Below are positions 51,568 to 61,700 of a stretch of 64,000 bases of DNA, in pieces; within the stretch, counting starts at the first letter, position 1; each line of letters opens with the position of its first letter. Where the stretch lies: contig CAUYUJ010004281.1 in assembly GCA_963575745.1 (NCBI GenBank), positions 1 to 64,000 on the forward strand. The letters are read 5' to 3'. The notes beneath the pieces are model-generated. The model was given only the letters and a program-made list of their open reading frames with translations. It searched no databases and was not told the origin of the DNA. Origin of the DNA: Prorocentrum cordatum. Taxonomy: Eukaryota > Sar > Dinophyceae > Prorocentrales > Prorocentraceae. Both the position numbers and the translations under genes were made by a program.

Positions 51568-53982
51568 GTGCGCCAGCATTTGTCCACCCAGTGGCGGGCG
51601 TCTGCGGCGGAGGCCTTAATCAAGGCGTCAGATCTACAAGATGACGTCTGGCACCTTTGGTTGAGGACCAAGGAGGGGAAAGAGAGCCCACACGGCACAG
51701 CCGCGGCGGGATGCACTGACGAAGATGCTGCGTATCTCGGAGCGCTGAGCTTTATCATTGATACGGGGTGTGGGTACAACCTCATAGCGGAAAGATATAT
51801 CAAGAGCGCAGGTGCAATGAGATTGATCCGACAGCTTCCACAATTGATCCCTCTGAATACTGCCGGGGGAGAATCAAAAGCCCTCGGTTCAGTTCGCATC
51901 GCATGTCCCAAATTTAAGGGTGGTAGTTTCGACGCATTGGTCGTGCCGGACACCTCGTGCGCGATCTCGGTAGGCGAGCGGTGCATGGATCACGGCTTTA
52001 GCTTCTTCTGGCCAGCTGGCCGAAGGCCTTACCTTCTGTTGCCCAACGGTCAAAGAGTGGACTTGATCGTTGAGGGCAAGATTCCATACTTGACCCTTTC
52101 AGGCAAAGAGGCGCTGGGTCGGTGGATGTGTGCGGTTGCCGCTGGGGAGGTTGAAAACCCAGAGCGGCGCTGTTGCGCGACGCCAGGCGCCGAGGCATTT
52201 CTGGGCGATGTGGAATCGGCGGGAGGACCTCCGCCCCATGCTGTTCAGACTCGCGTAACCATAGTCTTGCATACACGTGAGTTGATTGGCACCCACAGCT
52301 ATGTTGACGGGCGGCCGGCTGAGCCCGCGCCCGTTTTCCAGTCCTCGTTAGACTCTGTGGATACCATCACTTATTTCTACTCTACGCCTCGCAAGGCTAG
52401 CGAATGCGGTTGGATTCGGACACCTACCGGCACCGCTGCCTCCAATCGTCTCTCGACTTCGCCCTGCCGCGGACAAGCCGTTGGTGGCGCCGACGCTCAG
52501 CCCGGCCAAGCCGTGGCCTGCGCTGCCGCAAATATGAGCCCTTGTTGGCACGGGGTCTCAGGATGCATCCCTTGCGACATGGATCATGGGTTGGACTCCG
52601 ACGCGTGCAACGCGGCCCCTCTGCCCGAGGCGGGTGATGCTGGAGACGCTGATGGCGTCGACCTAGTCGATATCGACGCGCCATTAGAAACATACCCAGA
52701 CGATGCTGAGGTTGAGGTGTCGGGTTCCCTTGCCGAGCGACTCAAGAAGGTCGCAGCCTCCCTCGCGCATCTTCTAACTCATACTCCCAAGAACCCATAT
52801 TGTTCTATATGCAATTGGGCCAAAGCTTTGAGACGACAGCAGCGCAAAGCGCGCAACAAAGGGCTGAAGGTTCCCCTCCCGTGCGCAAACCCCACTTCTG
52901 TTAGACATCTGACGACGATGGTTCATTGGTTGGCGATGGGTGACCTCTCGCGGGGGCTCCACGATGAGACCGCGCGCGTGACTTATCGCGACCTAGCTGC
53001 AGATTTCCTCGCCGTTCAGGGTGTCCACGGCAAGTCTGCGGTTCACATATGTAACTTTTTAGTGAACCTCAGAGCCCCGGGAGAGAAGTTAGAGCATTGC
53101 TACGCAGATGGTGCGCGAGAGCTCGCACGGGCATGTTACGAGCTCAAGATTGCCCACGATCCTACCACCCCAGGAAACAAAAAGCAAAACGCTGTTGCTG
53201 AACGCGCGAACGGCGCGGTGCAGATGGGGGCCCGGGCCCTCCTAATGCAGGCCGGTCTCCCGCCGCCATGCGGAACACATGCCGTTGGATACTTTTGTCT
53301 CTGCTGCAACGTCAGGGCCCCTGAAGAAGGGAAGTCTAGTTGGGGGCGTCGCTTTGGACATCCGTTCGAGGCGCCGCCGCTTCCCTTCGGGCCAGTTGTG
53401 CACTATATGCCCCCGCCAGAGTCAAGGTTTCGAACCGCCAAGACTGGCGGCGCAATGATTCCTGGGCTGCACCTCGGGTACGTCCACAAACCGGCGGGCG
53501 TGGTTGGGCCAGAGAGTTATGTAGCGCCGCTCCGACAGCTCGACGGACTAAACATGGAACCAGGGCGAACGCCCGAAGGCAAGCGACCCACCATTGAGAA
53601 GTCCGATCAAGTTTACAGCAACATTCTAGATGGCACTGCTGATGATCAAGCGCCACAATTTCCCTTGAAGCAAGCGTATGAGAAGGCGATGACTGAAGTG
53701 CGCTCCGTTGCGATCCCTCCCGCTGGCGAAGCCGCGGCCGCCCCAGACGGTTCGGGGCAGGGAACGGGCGCGCCATCGGTCCATCCGTTTTGTGCAGAAG
53801 ACCCCGCCGCGGTTACGCCGCCGCCTCCCCGAGGAGGCGAGGGCGCACCGCCGCGAGACTCCGAGGCCGAATCCGACGATGGCGACGGTCCGGGGGGTTT
53901 GTGCGTGGACGACGAGCCTGTGGTAGTTGACGGCCGGGGCCCACAGCGAGACTCTCGCCCCGATGAAACTCAAGATCAGTAG
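51568..53982 (+). CDS. copia protease and integrase
   Basis: An intact 804-codon frame. GALSFIIDTGCGYNLIAERY carries the DTG of a retropepsin-type aspartic protease (residues about 65-67), followed by the flap/second-lobe region. A Pro/Ala-rich spacer leads to the integrase zinc region (HLLTHTPKNPYCSICNWAKA). The catalytic core shows the D-x-E part clearly: EHCYADGARELARACYELKI then GNKKQNAVAERANGAVQMGA, with D and E about 35 residues apart. The earlier Asp is probably in WLAMGDLSRGLHDE. The C-terminus is acidic and Pro-rich. The frame would cut the polyprotein and insert cDNA. Confidence 0.85.
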   Translation: MRQHLSTQWRASAAEALIKASDLQDDVWHLWLRTKEGKESPHGTAAAGCTDEDAAYLGALSFIIDTGCGYNLIAERYIKSAGAMRLIRQLPQLIPLNTAGGESKALGSVRIACPKFKGGSFDALVVPDTSCAISVGERCMDHGFSFFWPAGRRPYLLLPNGQRVDLIVEGKIPYLTLSGKEALGRWMCAVAAGEVENPERRCCATPGAEAFLGDVESAGGPPPHAVQTRVTIVLHTRELIGTHSYVDGRPAEPAPVFQSSLDSVDTITYFYSTPRKASECGWIRTPTGTAASNRLSTSPCRGQAVGGADAQPGQAVACAAANMSPCWHGVSGCIPCDMDHGLDSDACNAAPLPEAGDAGDADGVDLVDIDAPLETYPDDAEVEVSGSLAERLKKVAASLAHLLTHTPKNPYCSICNWAKALRRQQRKARNKGLKVPLPCANPTSVRHLTTMVHWLAMGDLSRGLHDETARVTYRDLAADFLAVQGVHGKSAVHICNFLVNLRAPGEKLEHCYADGARELARACYELKIAHDPTTPGNKKQNAVAERANGAVQMGARALLMQAGLPPPCGTHAVGYFCLCCNVRAPEEGKSSWGRRFGHPFEAPPLPFGPVVHYMPPPESRFRTAKTGGAMIPGLHLGYVHKPAGVVGPESYVAPLRQLDGLNMEPGRTPEGKRPTIEKSDQVYSNILDGTADDQAPQFPLKQAYEKAMTEVRSVAIPPAGEAAAAPDGSGQGTGAPSVHPFCAEDPAAVTPPPPRGGEGAPPRDSEAESDDGDGPGGLCVDDEPVVVDGRGPQRDSRPDETQDQ

Positions 53983-53996
53983 CTGGGTCTCGCACG

Positions 53997-54920
53997 TTGA
54001 GCACCGTTTGGATCACCAGTCTAGTTAACTTTTCGGCGGCCAAGCCGCGCGAAGGGATTCCCGGGAAAGGACAGCTTCTTGCGCGCGCGACTCAAAACCT
54101 CGACACGATGGAATATTATGAAGACCGCCGTGTAGTTGTTGGCCTCACGAACGACGAGTTGGCCAAGAAGCTCCCAGTGACAGGTCGTCGCAAAACATGC
54201 AGCATTCGAGTTGTGCTTTATTATGACCCCGACTACGTTCCCGTGACTCGAGTGTGGGTAACAGACCCAGATCCAAAGCACGGTGCCCAATGGCTCAAAA
54301 AGCTGCCTGAATCCACCAACCCTGGCATTCACCCTGGTCGTTGGTTTAATATGAACCAGTCCCAGCTCCGAGCGGCTGTTGAACAATGCAAAGCCGAAAA
54401 GAGAGGTTTTTTTGGCATTGAGGATCCCGGCCCATGTCTCGCCCTCTTGCGCGACATAGGCTTAGACGTGGAAGAATCAGGACCTCCATCCGAGCCCGCG
54501 GTGGCCAAGCCAGCCGCGGCGCCTCCACTTTCCGAGGGGGATGCTGCTTACCTCGCAGCACATCCCAAGGCAAGGAGAGCCGCTCCATGGGTAGTTGAGC
54601 GATTTCGGAGGCAAGCTGCACAGGGCGGCCAAGCTGCAGCTGTGGCAACCGACTCCTCCGCTGAGGAGGACTCGGGAGAGGATGAATGCTTTTCGGATGA
54701 CGAAGACGTCTGGTGGAAACAAACCTGGCACGGCGGTGCCATCGCGCGCGATGGCGATCCTTCCGGCCAAGTCGGCAAGGGCCCGTTGTCCGACGTTGAA
54801 TCTGAGGTGACGGGGGAGGCAAGCCAGACCTCGAGTCCGGCGGCCGCCGCATTGCGGCATTGCGCGCCTCGGATGCCGCTGCAGGACAGCTCGGCCCCAT
54901 TACCAGGTCACCGAGAATAA
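53997..54920 (+). pseudogene. copia region between integrase and RT
   Basis: The open frame includes EYYEDRRVVVGLTNDELAKK, RKTCSIRVVLYYDPDYVPVT, KHGAQWLKKLPESTNPGIHP and an acidic tail (EEDSGEDECFSDDEDVWWKQ). The composition is protein-like but no domain is recognised. It lies between the integrase stop (53980) and the RT frame. Confidence 0.5.
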
Positions 54921-54935
54921 GAAAGATTTGTTTTA

Positions 54936-56021
54936 GATTACTTATGCAACCCTTTCACTGATCTCATCTCAGTCGTAGAAGAGCCCTTCCAACTCCCCAA
55001 TGAATGGCGACAGACTCGAATTGATGCCGCCGTTGCGCGATCTGTTTCCTCAGTCGAAGCCCAGGCCAACCAAGATGCCAAGGCCGCCTTGCGGAAATAA
55101 TGGGATCGATTGCGACAGATAGGCACATGGGATGAAAAAGGCGTCAAAGAGCACGACGAAGTTGTCGCGGCACTCAAAGGAAAGACTGCCCACTTGGGTC
55201 GCCTGTTCGCAATCCTCGTTGAAAAGAATTCCGAGCTGCCGCTGGGACACGAAGATCGCAAATATAAGGGCCGGGTCGTCTTCGACGGCTCCAGTGTGAG
55301 AGATCAGAATAAAGATGTGGCCTTGTTTCAGGAACTTTCCAGCAGCCCTGCTACCATGCAGGCTAGCAAAGCAGCTGATACCTACGGGCTCTGTGAAGGT
55401 CATAGCATTGAACAAGCCGACGCCCGACAGGCCTATGCTCAATCCAAGCTGGGCGGCACCCTGACGCGGGTGTTCCTGCCCCGCGATGAGTGGCCTGAGT
55501 CCTGGTCACACATGCGCAATCCCGTATGCCCGTTGATTTCATCTTTGCATGGACACCCTGATTCAGAGGGGTATTGGGGGCAGCATTGTGAAGGACATGT
55601 TACGGCCAAAGGCTGTATCAAATGTAGCCCGTGGCGTAGCTGCTATTTTCACCCTGAGTTGAAACTCTTCTTGATTATCTATGTTGACGATTTCAAGTTG
55701 GCAGGTCCTGCCGACAAGTTAGCTCAAGGATGGAAGCTGTTGCGGTCCCCATCTCTCAACTGCCCCGAGGGCATGGAGATCGATCCTCCGACCGCGGTCG
55801 GACGCTACTTGGGATGTGAACACCGGCTTCCACGCAGCTTGTCGAATGGCAAGGCGAGTTGCCCGCGGTACTCGACCCACCGCCGCCCAAAGTCAAGAAG
55901 AACGCACCCGTCCCAGGCGAGTGCGCCGAGGAGGAAACGGGGGGTGACTCAGCGGCCGAGCCGCCTGAGCCATACCAGCCTAGAGAGCCCAAACAGGCCA
56001 GGGTCATTGAGTATGACATGA
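54936..56021 (+). CDS. copia reverse transcriptase (YVDD), with in-frame TAA
   Basis: NEWRQTRIDAAVARSVSSVE precedes TAA (55098-55100), after which the same frame continues WDRLRQIGTWDEKGVKEHDE. RT landmarks: YKGRVVFDGSSVRDQN, then SIEQADARQAYAQSKLGG (first catalytic Asp), LFLIIYVDDFKLAGP (YVDD box, about 55672-55715) and AVGRYLGCEHRL. Near 55850 the coding frame changes to the RNase H frame. The domain copies genomic RNA into cDNA. Confidence 0.75.
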
Positions 56022-57394
56022 CAGAATTCTTCGATTCCTGCGTCGCACTGCATGCCCAGCTCACAGATACCGACCCGTCTACGCATCCAGCTGCAGGCCC
56101 CCCTTTCGGCCCCGAACTTGCCGACCTCGAGGGCGGCCAAGGCGGGCCCCGAGGCGAAGTTTGCCCTCCTGCGGAGGAGGCCCTCGCGTCAGCTTTGCAC
56201 GTTAACGTTGACGTCGGGCCCCCTGACCAAGAGGTAGTGGTGCGCGGCCTCGCGGCCGCGGCGTCCATCCCCGACGATCCGGAGCCGCCGACCACGTCGG
56301 GTGTGATCCAGCCCATTGCGGCTAAAGATTTGATGAAGATCCTATACGGAGCGCGAATGGCCCGATGCGACCTTCTCCGCGCCGTTTGCCATGCAGCGAG
56401 TTGCATTACCAAATGGACAGAACAACCAGACATGGATCTTTTCCGCCTCATTTGCTACATCAAGTCCATTTCCCAGTACCGCATGTCCTCGTGTGTAGGG
56501 GATAGTATGGAGGATGTCTTGTTGAAGCAATACTCCGATGCGGATCTGGCCAGTGACATCCGCGCACACAGAAGCACAAGTGCCAGTTATCAAGCGATTC
56601 GGGGCCCTTACACTAGAACATGTCAATGTATGGGGTCTCAGCGCAGACGTGTTTTCCACAGCACCCTTGAAGCTGAGATTGCTGCTGCTGACCTTGCCCT
56701 GCGAAAAGAGCTGCTTGCGGCTCTTCCGCTCTGGGAAATACTGCTTGGGCGGAAAATACGTTGCCTTTTCTTAGAAGATAACCAGGCAGTGTGCGAGGTA
56801 ATCAAAGCGGGGGGGTCCATGAAACTGATGCACCTTCCTCGAACCCATCGCATCGACGCTGCCGCAGTTTCCGAACAGTTTTCCGGGGGTACAGTGGAAC
56901 TCCAGTACGAACGGACACAGAACGAGGCTGCCGACATTGGAACGAAGCGATTCACAGACCCACTAGCCTGGGTCAAAGTATTATATCTTGTCAACGTAGT
57001 GACCCCCAAGTTCTGGACCGCCAAGCGGTACCAAGACTATTCAGATTCGATGTTTTCTGACGGCCTTCCCCTGAAACCCGGGGGGGTTCTCAAGCCCCGC
57101 TTGGGCCCTAGTTCGGCCTTGCGGAGAGGCGCCGCTGTGCCCAGTAAAAAGATGATTCAGAAAAAGAAGCGTCTCGACGAGGGCAAGCCCGCCGTGCATT
57201 CCCCAAAACCAATAAATATCCCAGCGGCGCCAAGTGGCGCTAAGCGCCCGGCTGCCAATGCCGCTGCCCCCGGCCAAGCCGCGGTGGCAAACGCGCCCGG
57301 CCAAGCCGTGGTAGCGGGCGCAACGCCTTCTGCGACGATTAGAGGAGGTTCCAGGAGAAGCTCCCGCAAACCTAGATCGAAGGAGGAAATCTAA
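55859..57394 (+). CDS. copia RT connection and RNase H
   Basis: An acidic insert (ECAEEETGGDSAAEPPEPYQ) precedes the conserved connection RVIEYDMTEFFDSCVALHAQ and a second acidic insert (56030-56290). RNase H residues follow: VLLKQYSDADLASDI (Asp), FHSTLEAEIAAADLALRKEL (Glu), LFLEDNQAV (Asp) and TQNEAADIGTKRFTD (last Asp), all in the copia order. The C-terminal tail is Lys/Pro/Ala-rich with two GGC-CAA-GCC micropalindromes (57271 and 57298). It ends at TAA 57392-57394, directly abutting the next ATG. Confidence 0.75.
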   Translation: MPAVLDPPPPKVKKNAPVPGECAEEETGGDSAAEPPEPYQPREPKQARVIEYDMTEFFDSCVALHAQLTDTDPSTHPAAGPPFGPELADLEGGQGGPRGEVCPPAEEALASALHVNVDVGPPDQEVVVRGLAAAASIPDDPEPPTTSGVIQPIAAKDLMKILYGARMARCDLLRAVCHAASCITKWTEQPDMDLFRLICYIKSISQYRMSSCVGDSMEDVLLKQYSDADLASDIRAHRSTSASYQAIRGPYTRTCQCMGSQRRRVFHSTLEAEIAAADLALRKELLAALPLWEILLGRKIRCLFLEDNQAVCEVIKAGGSMKLMHLPRTHRIDAAAVSEQFSGGTVELQYERTQNEAADIGTKRFTDPLAWVKVLYLVNVVTPKFWTAKRYQDYSDSMFSDGLPLKPGGVLKPRLGPSSALRRGAAVPSKKMIQKKKRLDEGKPAVHSPKPINIPAAPSGAKRPAANAAAPGQAAVANAPGQAVVAGATPSATIRGGSRRSSRKPRSKEEI

Positions 57395-59333
57395 ATGAGA
57401 GCGATGTTTGACCTGACCAAGAGTGAAAACGAATCTGATGCATCGGATCTGTCACGAATGGGGCGTGATTTGCAAGCGCAAGCCGAACCAGCTCGAGCCG
57501 AGCAAGAAGAAGACACGCTTGGCTACAACCTTCTTCTTCCTCACCTTCCTCTTGCTGCTGCCGCTAATTGTCAAAATAAGAAGGATCACTGGACTCAGCG
57601 CGGAAAGAGACTAAGACGCTGGCACTTCGCCCCCAGACTTGTCGCGCTTACGCCCGTGAATACAGATTGCCCGGTTGACCCAGACAGATTAGCCGATCAG
57701 CGTCGTACCTATGCGATCCACCTCCATCATGGTTTAACCATAGACCGTACGGACTGCTGGCGTGATGAAGACGGAAAGTATCATCACCCGTTTGAGCAGA
57801 ATTCGAATGGCGATTCCAGCGATGGAGACTATCATTCCAGTAGATGGACCGGCTGGACTGAATTCTGGATCCGGGGCGACTTGGCCCCTGCCACCAAGTG
57901 GAACGGGGATCGTTTCCTATTAGAATATTGCTGTGGCCCTGAGAGCAGGATTGGTAACCCCAGGATTTGTCTGATAATTCTTGTAAGGTGATACATGGAG
58001 AAGGAGGATATGATAACCGACGAAGGGAGACGGCTAGCTTTGGCAGGCATCAAGAAGTTCAAAGGAAAACATCTAGCTCTTTGGGGCTCAATGCCCTGTT
58101 CGAGTGGTCCCCCCTGGCAAAGTGTGAATGAAGCCCATTATTTTCGCACTGGAAACCATAGAGCCTTGCGTAGGCTTCGGGGGATAAGGACCGACTTTAG
58201 ATATTTGCTTTGGAACTTCGGTGAGATTGCCCGCGCTGTGCACAAAGCGGGGGGCACTGTTTGTTTTGAGTGGCCTACCCAGTGTAATTATTGGAGGGGT
58301 CCCCAGGTGCAAGATTTCGTGGAAGAGCTAGACTTTGTCAAAACGGCTTCGCACGGGTGTGCGTACGGTTTGAGGGACAGAAATGGCAATTTCATGAGAA
58401 AAAAAAAAACCCCGGGCGATTGCATCCACGTCGCGCGATGTAGTTGAGGGATTCGAGCGCAGATGTGACGGCGCGCATGATCATGTTGAGGCACGTGGTA
58501 AGGATTGCAAGTCAGCAGAAGATTACACCAACTCCTTTGCCCAGCAAGTACATGTTGTCATAGCACGTGCTGCTGAACGTTCGTTATCATCCCGACATCA
58601 TCCTGCCTCCTCTTCCATTTCCATATGTGCCGCTGCCGTTTTGTCTCCAGAGTTTGCGCGGGCCGACCGCCGGTGGGCCTCTCCTCGGATCGCGCCGCCG
58701 CCCCGCTGCGGCTGCGCGGGCCTTGCCTGCCGCGGCCTCCCCGCGACCGGTTGGTCATTGGCCGACCCCGCGCGTCAACCGCTGGATATCCCAGCGGCCC
58801 AGCCGCCAGGGGGCGCCATGACCTCGGTATGCTCAGATGACATCATGTGTGACCCCGCCACGGACCAGTCCGATTGTGGTGAGTCCCTAGCCGGACAGAA
58901 GCGACAGGCCCCTCTCACCGTGGGCCGAACGGCGACCCCATCGGCCCAGCCGATTGGGGGCGCTGCTCCGTCGGCCCAGCCGGTCGGGAGGTCACCTGCC
59001 CACGCCAGCCCCGGCGACGTTATGATGGAGGAAGATTTCGAAATGGAGGGGGGCGTCGAGTTTCACCCAGCGAAAGTTGCAGCCCAAAAGAAAGCTGCGT
59101 CCGCGGCCAAAGACCCTGTTCGGCTGACAATGCAGGGCATGATGGACGACCCCCTCTCAGTCAAGCGCCAAGCGCGAGACGTTGCAGGTCGCGTCCAGCT
59201 TTGGCCCCTGGTTTGTAACGCAGTAGATGCCGCGAAGCAAGCCAGGGGCGACAGGCCCGGCAAGGGTGCATGGGTTGACGCGCGGTTGTGTCAGTCTCCA
59301 GGTGGCCGCTTCATTCAACAATCCCAGCGATAG
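57395..59333 (+). pseudogene. methyltransferase-like accessory ORF of the copia element
   Basis: The ATG follows the RNase H stop without a gap. Motifs in order: RFLLEYCCGPESRIGN (about 57910-57960; SAM-binding motif I-like), an in-frame TGA at 57989, HLALWGSMPCSSGPPWQSV (58071-58127; the P-C motif of cytosine-C5 methyltransferases), and GGTVCFEWPTQCNYW (58250-58293; in place of motif VI E-N-V). After a frame change at nine A (58400-58408) come DVVEGFERRCDGAHDHVEAR and DYTNSFAQQVHVVIARAAE. A variable tail ends at TAG 59331-59333. Methyltransferase genes captured by retrotransposons are known in dinoflagellates. Here catalytic ability is inferred from short motifs, and the copy is broken. Confidence 0.5.
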
Positions 59334-59890
59334 TCTATGCACAGCCTATGATAGGTCCCCTGTGGGTGGGACACCCTGTGCATAGGCTTCTGACAGGCCT
59401 ATGCGGTAGGGCAGTGCACAGTCAGTCGATAGGCCTTCGACAGGCCTATGCGCAGGCTGCCGACAGGCCTGTGACAGGCTTGTGCACAGCCTATCGATGG
59501 GTCGGTCGACACGTTTGTGACAGGCCTATGCACAGCCTGTGCACAGGCCTGTCGATAGGCCTGTGCATAGCCTGTGCACAAGCCTGTCGATAGGCCTGTG
59601 GATAGGCCGTCTCGGGCCCTGTGCGCTCCAGGTCCGTAGGGCTGTGCACGGCCTGTGTGCAGGCCTATGCATGGGCCTGTGCATGGCCTGTGCACAGGCC
59701 TGTCGACAGGCTGCGCACAGGCGTGTGGCGGGCCTCCGGGGTGCCTGGCGCGCCGCGACAGGCCTGTGCATAGGGTGCGCACAGGCCTATCGACAGGCTG
59801 TGCACAGGCCTGTGGCGGGCATCGGGGATGCCCGATGCCCCGCGAGAGGCCTATGCATAGGGTGACAGGCCTTTCGACTGACTGCGCCGG
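59334..59890. repeat. CAGGCCTGTGC minisatellite
   Basis: Degenerate units of about 12-24 bp, alternating TGCACAGGCCT, GTCGACAGGC and TGTGCATAGCCT. The central AGGCCT is palindromic, so units read similarly on both strands. A longer duplicated phrase (GGGTGCGCACAGGC... GGCGGGC) recurs near 59720 and 59815. Confidence 0.9.
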
Positions 59891-59989
59891 GCTCTGTGGG
59901 CGCTCTGGGAGCGTTCCTTGGGCTCCTGGCGCCAGGGAACTCGCGCTGTCAAAACGTATGTTTTGACACTGCGTGCCTCTGTCTGGTCC

Positions 59990-61529
59990 GGGCTCAATTG
60001 GAGCCTTCTCGGCGCTCTGCGCCCCCCCCGGGGGCGCGGTGGAGGTGGCGCTTGGGGAGCGAGGGCGCCGAAAACAAACAAAAACATGAAAATCAGTCAA
60101 AGCCAAAGGAAGAACATGAAAATCCAAGCACCCAGGCAAAACAATTAACGAAATCAAGGTCACGAATGGTTTTCGGATGGGAAGCATTGAAAAACATTAA
60201 GTTTTCTTTGGTTTTCAGCCAAAAACAAGTTGGGGCTTTGATTTCGTTGATTTTTTTGTCTGGATGCTTTGATTTTGTTGTTTGTCCTTTGGTTTTGACT
60301 GATTGTCTAGTTTTTGTTGGTTTCTGCTCTCCCGCGCCCCCTCGGGGGGCGCGGCGGAGGCGGCGCCGGGGGTGCGAGGGCGCCGAAAACCAACAAAAAC
60401 AAGAACATCAGTAAAGGAAAAAAACAGGAAAATCAAAGCACCCAGGCAACGAAAATCAACGAACTCAAGGTTCCGAATGGTTTTCGGATGGGAAGCATTG
60501 AGAAAACATTAAGTTGTCTTTGGTTTTCGGTCAAAAAAATCAAGTCGGGGCTTGGATTTCGTTGATTTTTTTTGTCTGGGTGCTTTGATTTTTGTGTTTT
60601 TCCTCTGTTGTTGATTGATTGTTTTGTTTTTGTTTGTTTCTGCTCTCCCGCGCCCCTCCCGGGGGCGCGGCGGAGGCGGCGCCGGGGGAGCGAGGGCGCC
60701 GAAAGCCAACAAAAACACGAAAATCAGTCAAAGCCAAAGAAAAAACAAGACAATCAAAGCACCCAGGCAACATATATCAACGACATCAAGGTCCCGAATG
60801 GTTTTCGGATGGGAAGCATTGAAAAACATCAGGTTTTCTCTGGTTTCCTGCAAAAAAAACAGTCGGGGCTTGGATTTCGTTGTTTTTGTTTGCATGGGTG
60901 CTCTGATTTTCATGTTTTTTTTTGTGGTTTCGATTGATTTTATTGTTTTTGTTGGTTTCTGCTCTCCCGCGCCCCCTCACCTCTGGGGGCGCGGCGGGGG
61001 CGGCGCCGGGGGGGCGAGGGCGCCGAAAACCTAGGGCAACAGGAAAATCCGTCAAAACCAACGGACAAAAAAAAAAATCGGAGCACCCAGGCAAAAAAAA
61101 AAAAAAACGAAATCATTGAAAAACATTAAGTTTTCTTTGGCTTTCGGTGAAAAGCAAGTTGGGGCTTTGATTTCGTTGATTTTTTTTGCCTGGGTGCTCT
61201 GATTTTCATGTTTTTCCTTTGGTTGGGACTGATTGTATTGTTTTTGTTGGTTTCTGCTCTCCCGCGCCCCCTCTGGGGGCGCGGCGGGGGCGGCGCTGGG
61301 GGGGCGAGGGCGCCGAAAACCAACGCAAACAGGAAAACCAGTCAAAGCCAAAGGAGAAACATGAAAATCAAAGTACCCCGGCAAAACAATCAACGAAATC
61401 AAGGTCCCGAATGGTTTTCGGGCGGGCAGCGTTGAAACAAAAAAAAAAGTTTTCTTTGGTTTTCTGCAAAAACAACCAGTCGGGGCTTGGATTTTTTTTT
61501 TGGTGTGTGTGTGTGTGCGTGTGTGTGTA

Positions 61530-61565
<36 letters not shown>

Positions 61566-61700
61566 CGTGTGTGTGTGTGTTTTTGCATCGGTGTTCCGAT
61601 GTTTATGTTTTTCCGTTCGTTTTGATTGATTTTCTTGCGTTTGTTGGCGTTGGTTCTCGGCGCTCTGCCCCCCCGCGCCCAGCTGGGGCGTCTGCCCGGG
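59990..61700. repeat. tandem array of about five 300-320-bp units, each an imperfect palindrome
   Basis: GC-rich hinges of the form GCGCCCC...GGGGGCGCGG lie at about 60020-60045, 60338-60361, 60649-60674, 60969-60999 and 61265-61291, with a final variant near 61665-61697. Between hinges are AT-rich arms. The left arm (AACCAACAAAAACA, AATCAGTCAAAGCCAAAGG, AATCAAAGCACCCAGGCAAA, TCAACGAAATCAAGG) is mirrored as its reverse complement on the right of a second hinge (GAATGGTTTTCGGATGGGAA and AAACATTAAG). A (GT)n expansion sits inside the last unit (61500-61580). Confidence 0.85.

Larger units (their letters stand above)
46479..58982 (+). repeat. dispersed micropalindromes of the form GGC-CAA-GCC inside the copia element
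   Basis: Examples with arms: GGTGGC/GCCACC at 47198-47212, CTGCCGGC/GCCGGCAG at 48258-48276, TCGGC/GCCGA at 51111-51123, CGGC/GCCG at 52503-52513, GCGGC/GCCGC at 54036-54048, TGGC/GCCA at 54502-54512, and CGGC/GCCG at 57271-57281 and 57298-57308. With a CCA loop: CTGGC/GCCAG at 46479-46491, GCGGC/GCCGC at 58794-58806, TCGGC/GCCGA at 58941-58953, CGGC/GCCG at 58972-58982. GGCCAAGCC also occurs at about 49039. Confidence 0.75.
45984..59333 (+). mobile_element. Ty1/copia-type retroelement, large, decayed, with methyltransferase-like ORF
   Basis: Gag-like proteins with CCCH-type knuckles, an aspartic protease (DTG), integrase, RT (YVDD) and RNase H follow in the order typical of Ty1/copia (integrase before RT). 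A further ORF with SAM-methyltransferase-like motifs comes last. In-frame stops at 49667 (TAG), 55098 (TAA) and 57989 (TGA) and several frameshifts break the polyprotein. LTRs were not identified, so the true ends are unknown. Confidence 0.8.

Noticed and set aside
45780-59400. LTR pair for the copia element
   Set aside because: I compared the flanks by eye and found no direct repeat; either the ends are further out or the LTRs are lost or too diverged.
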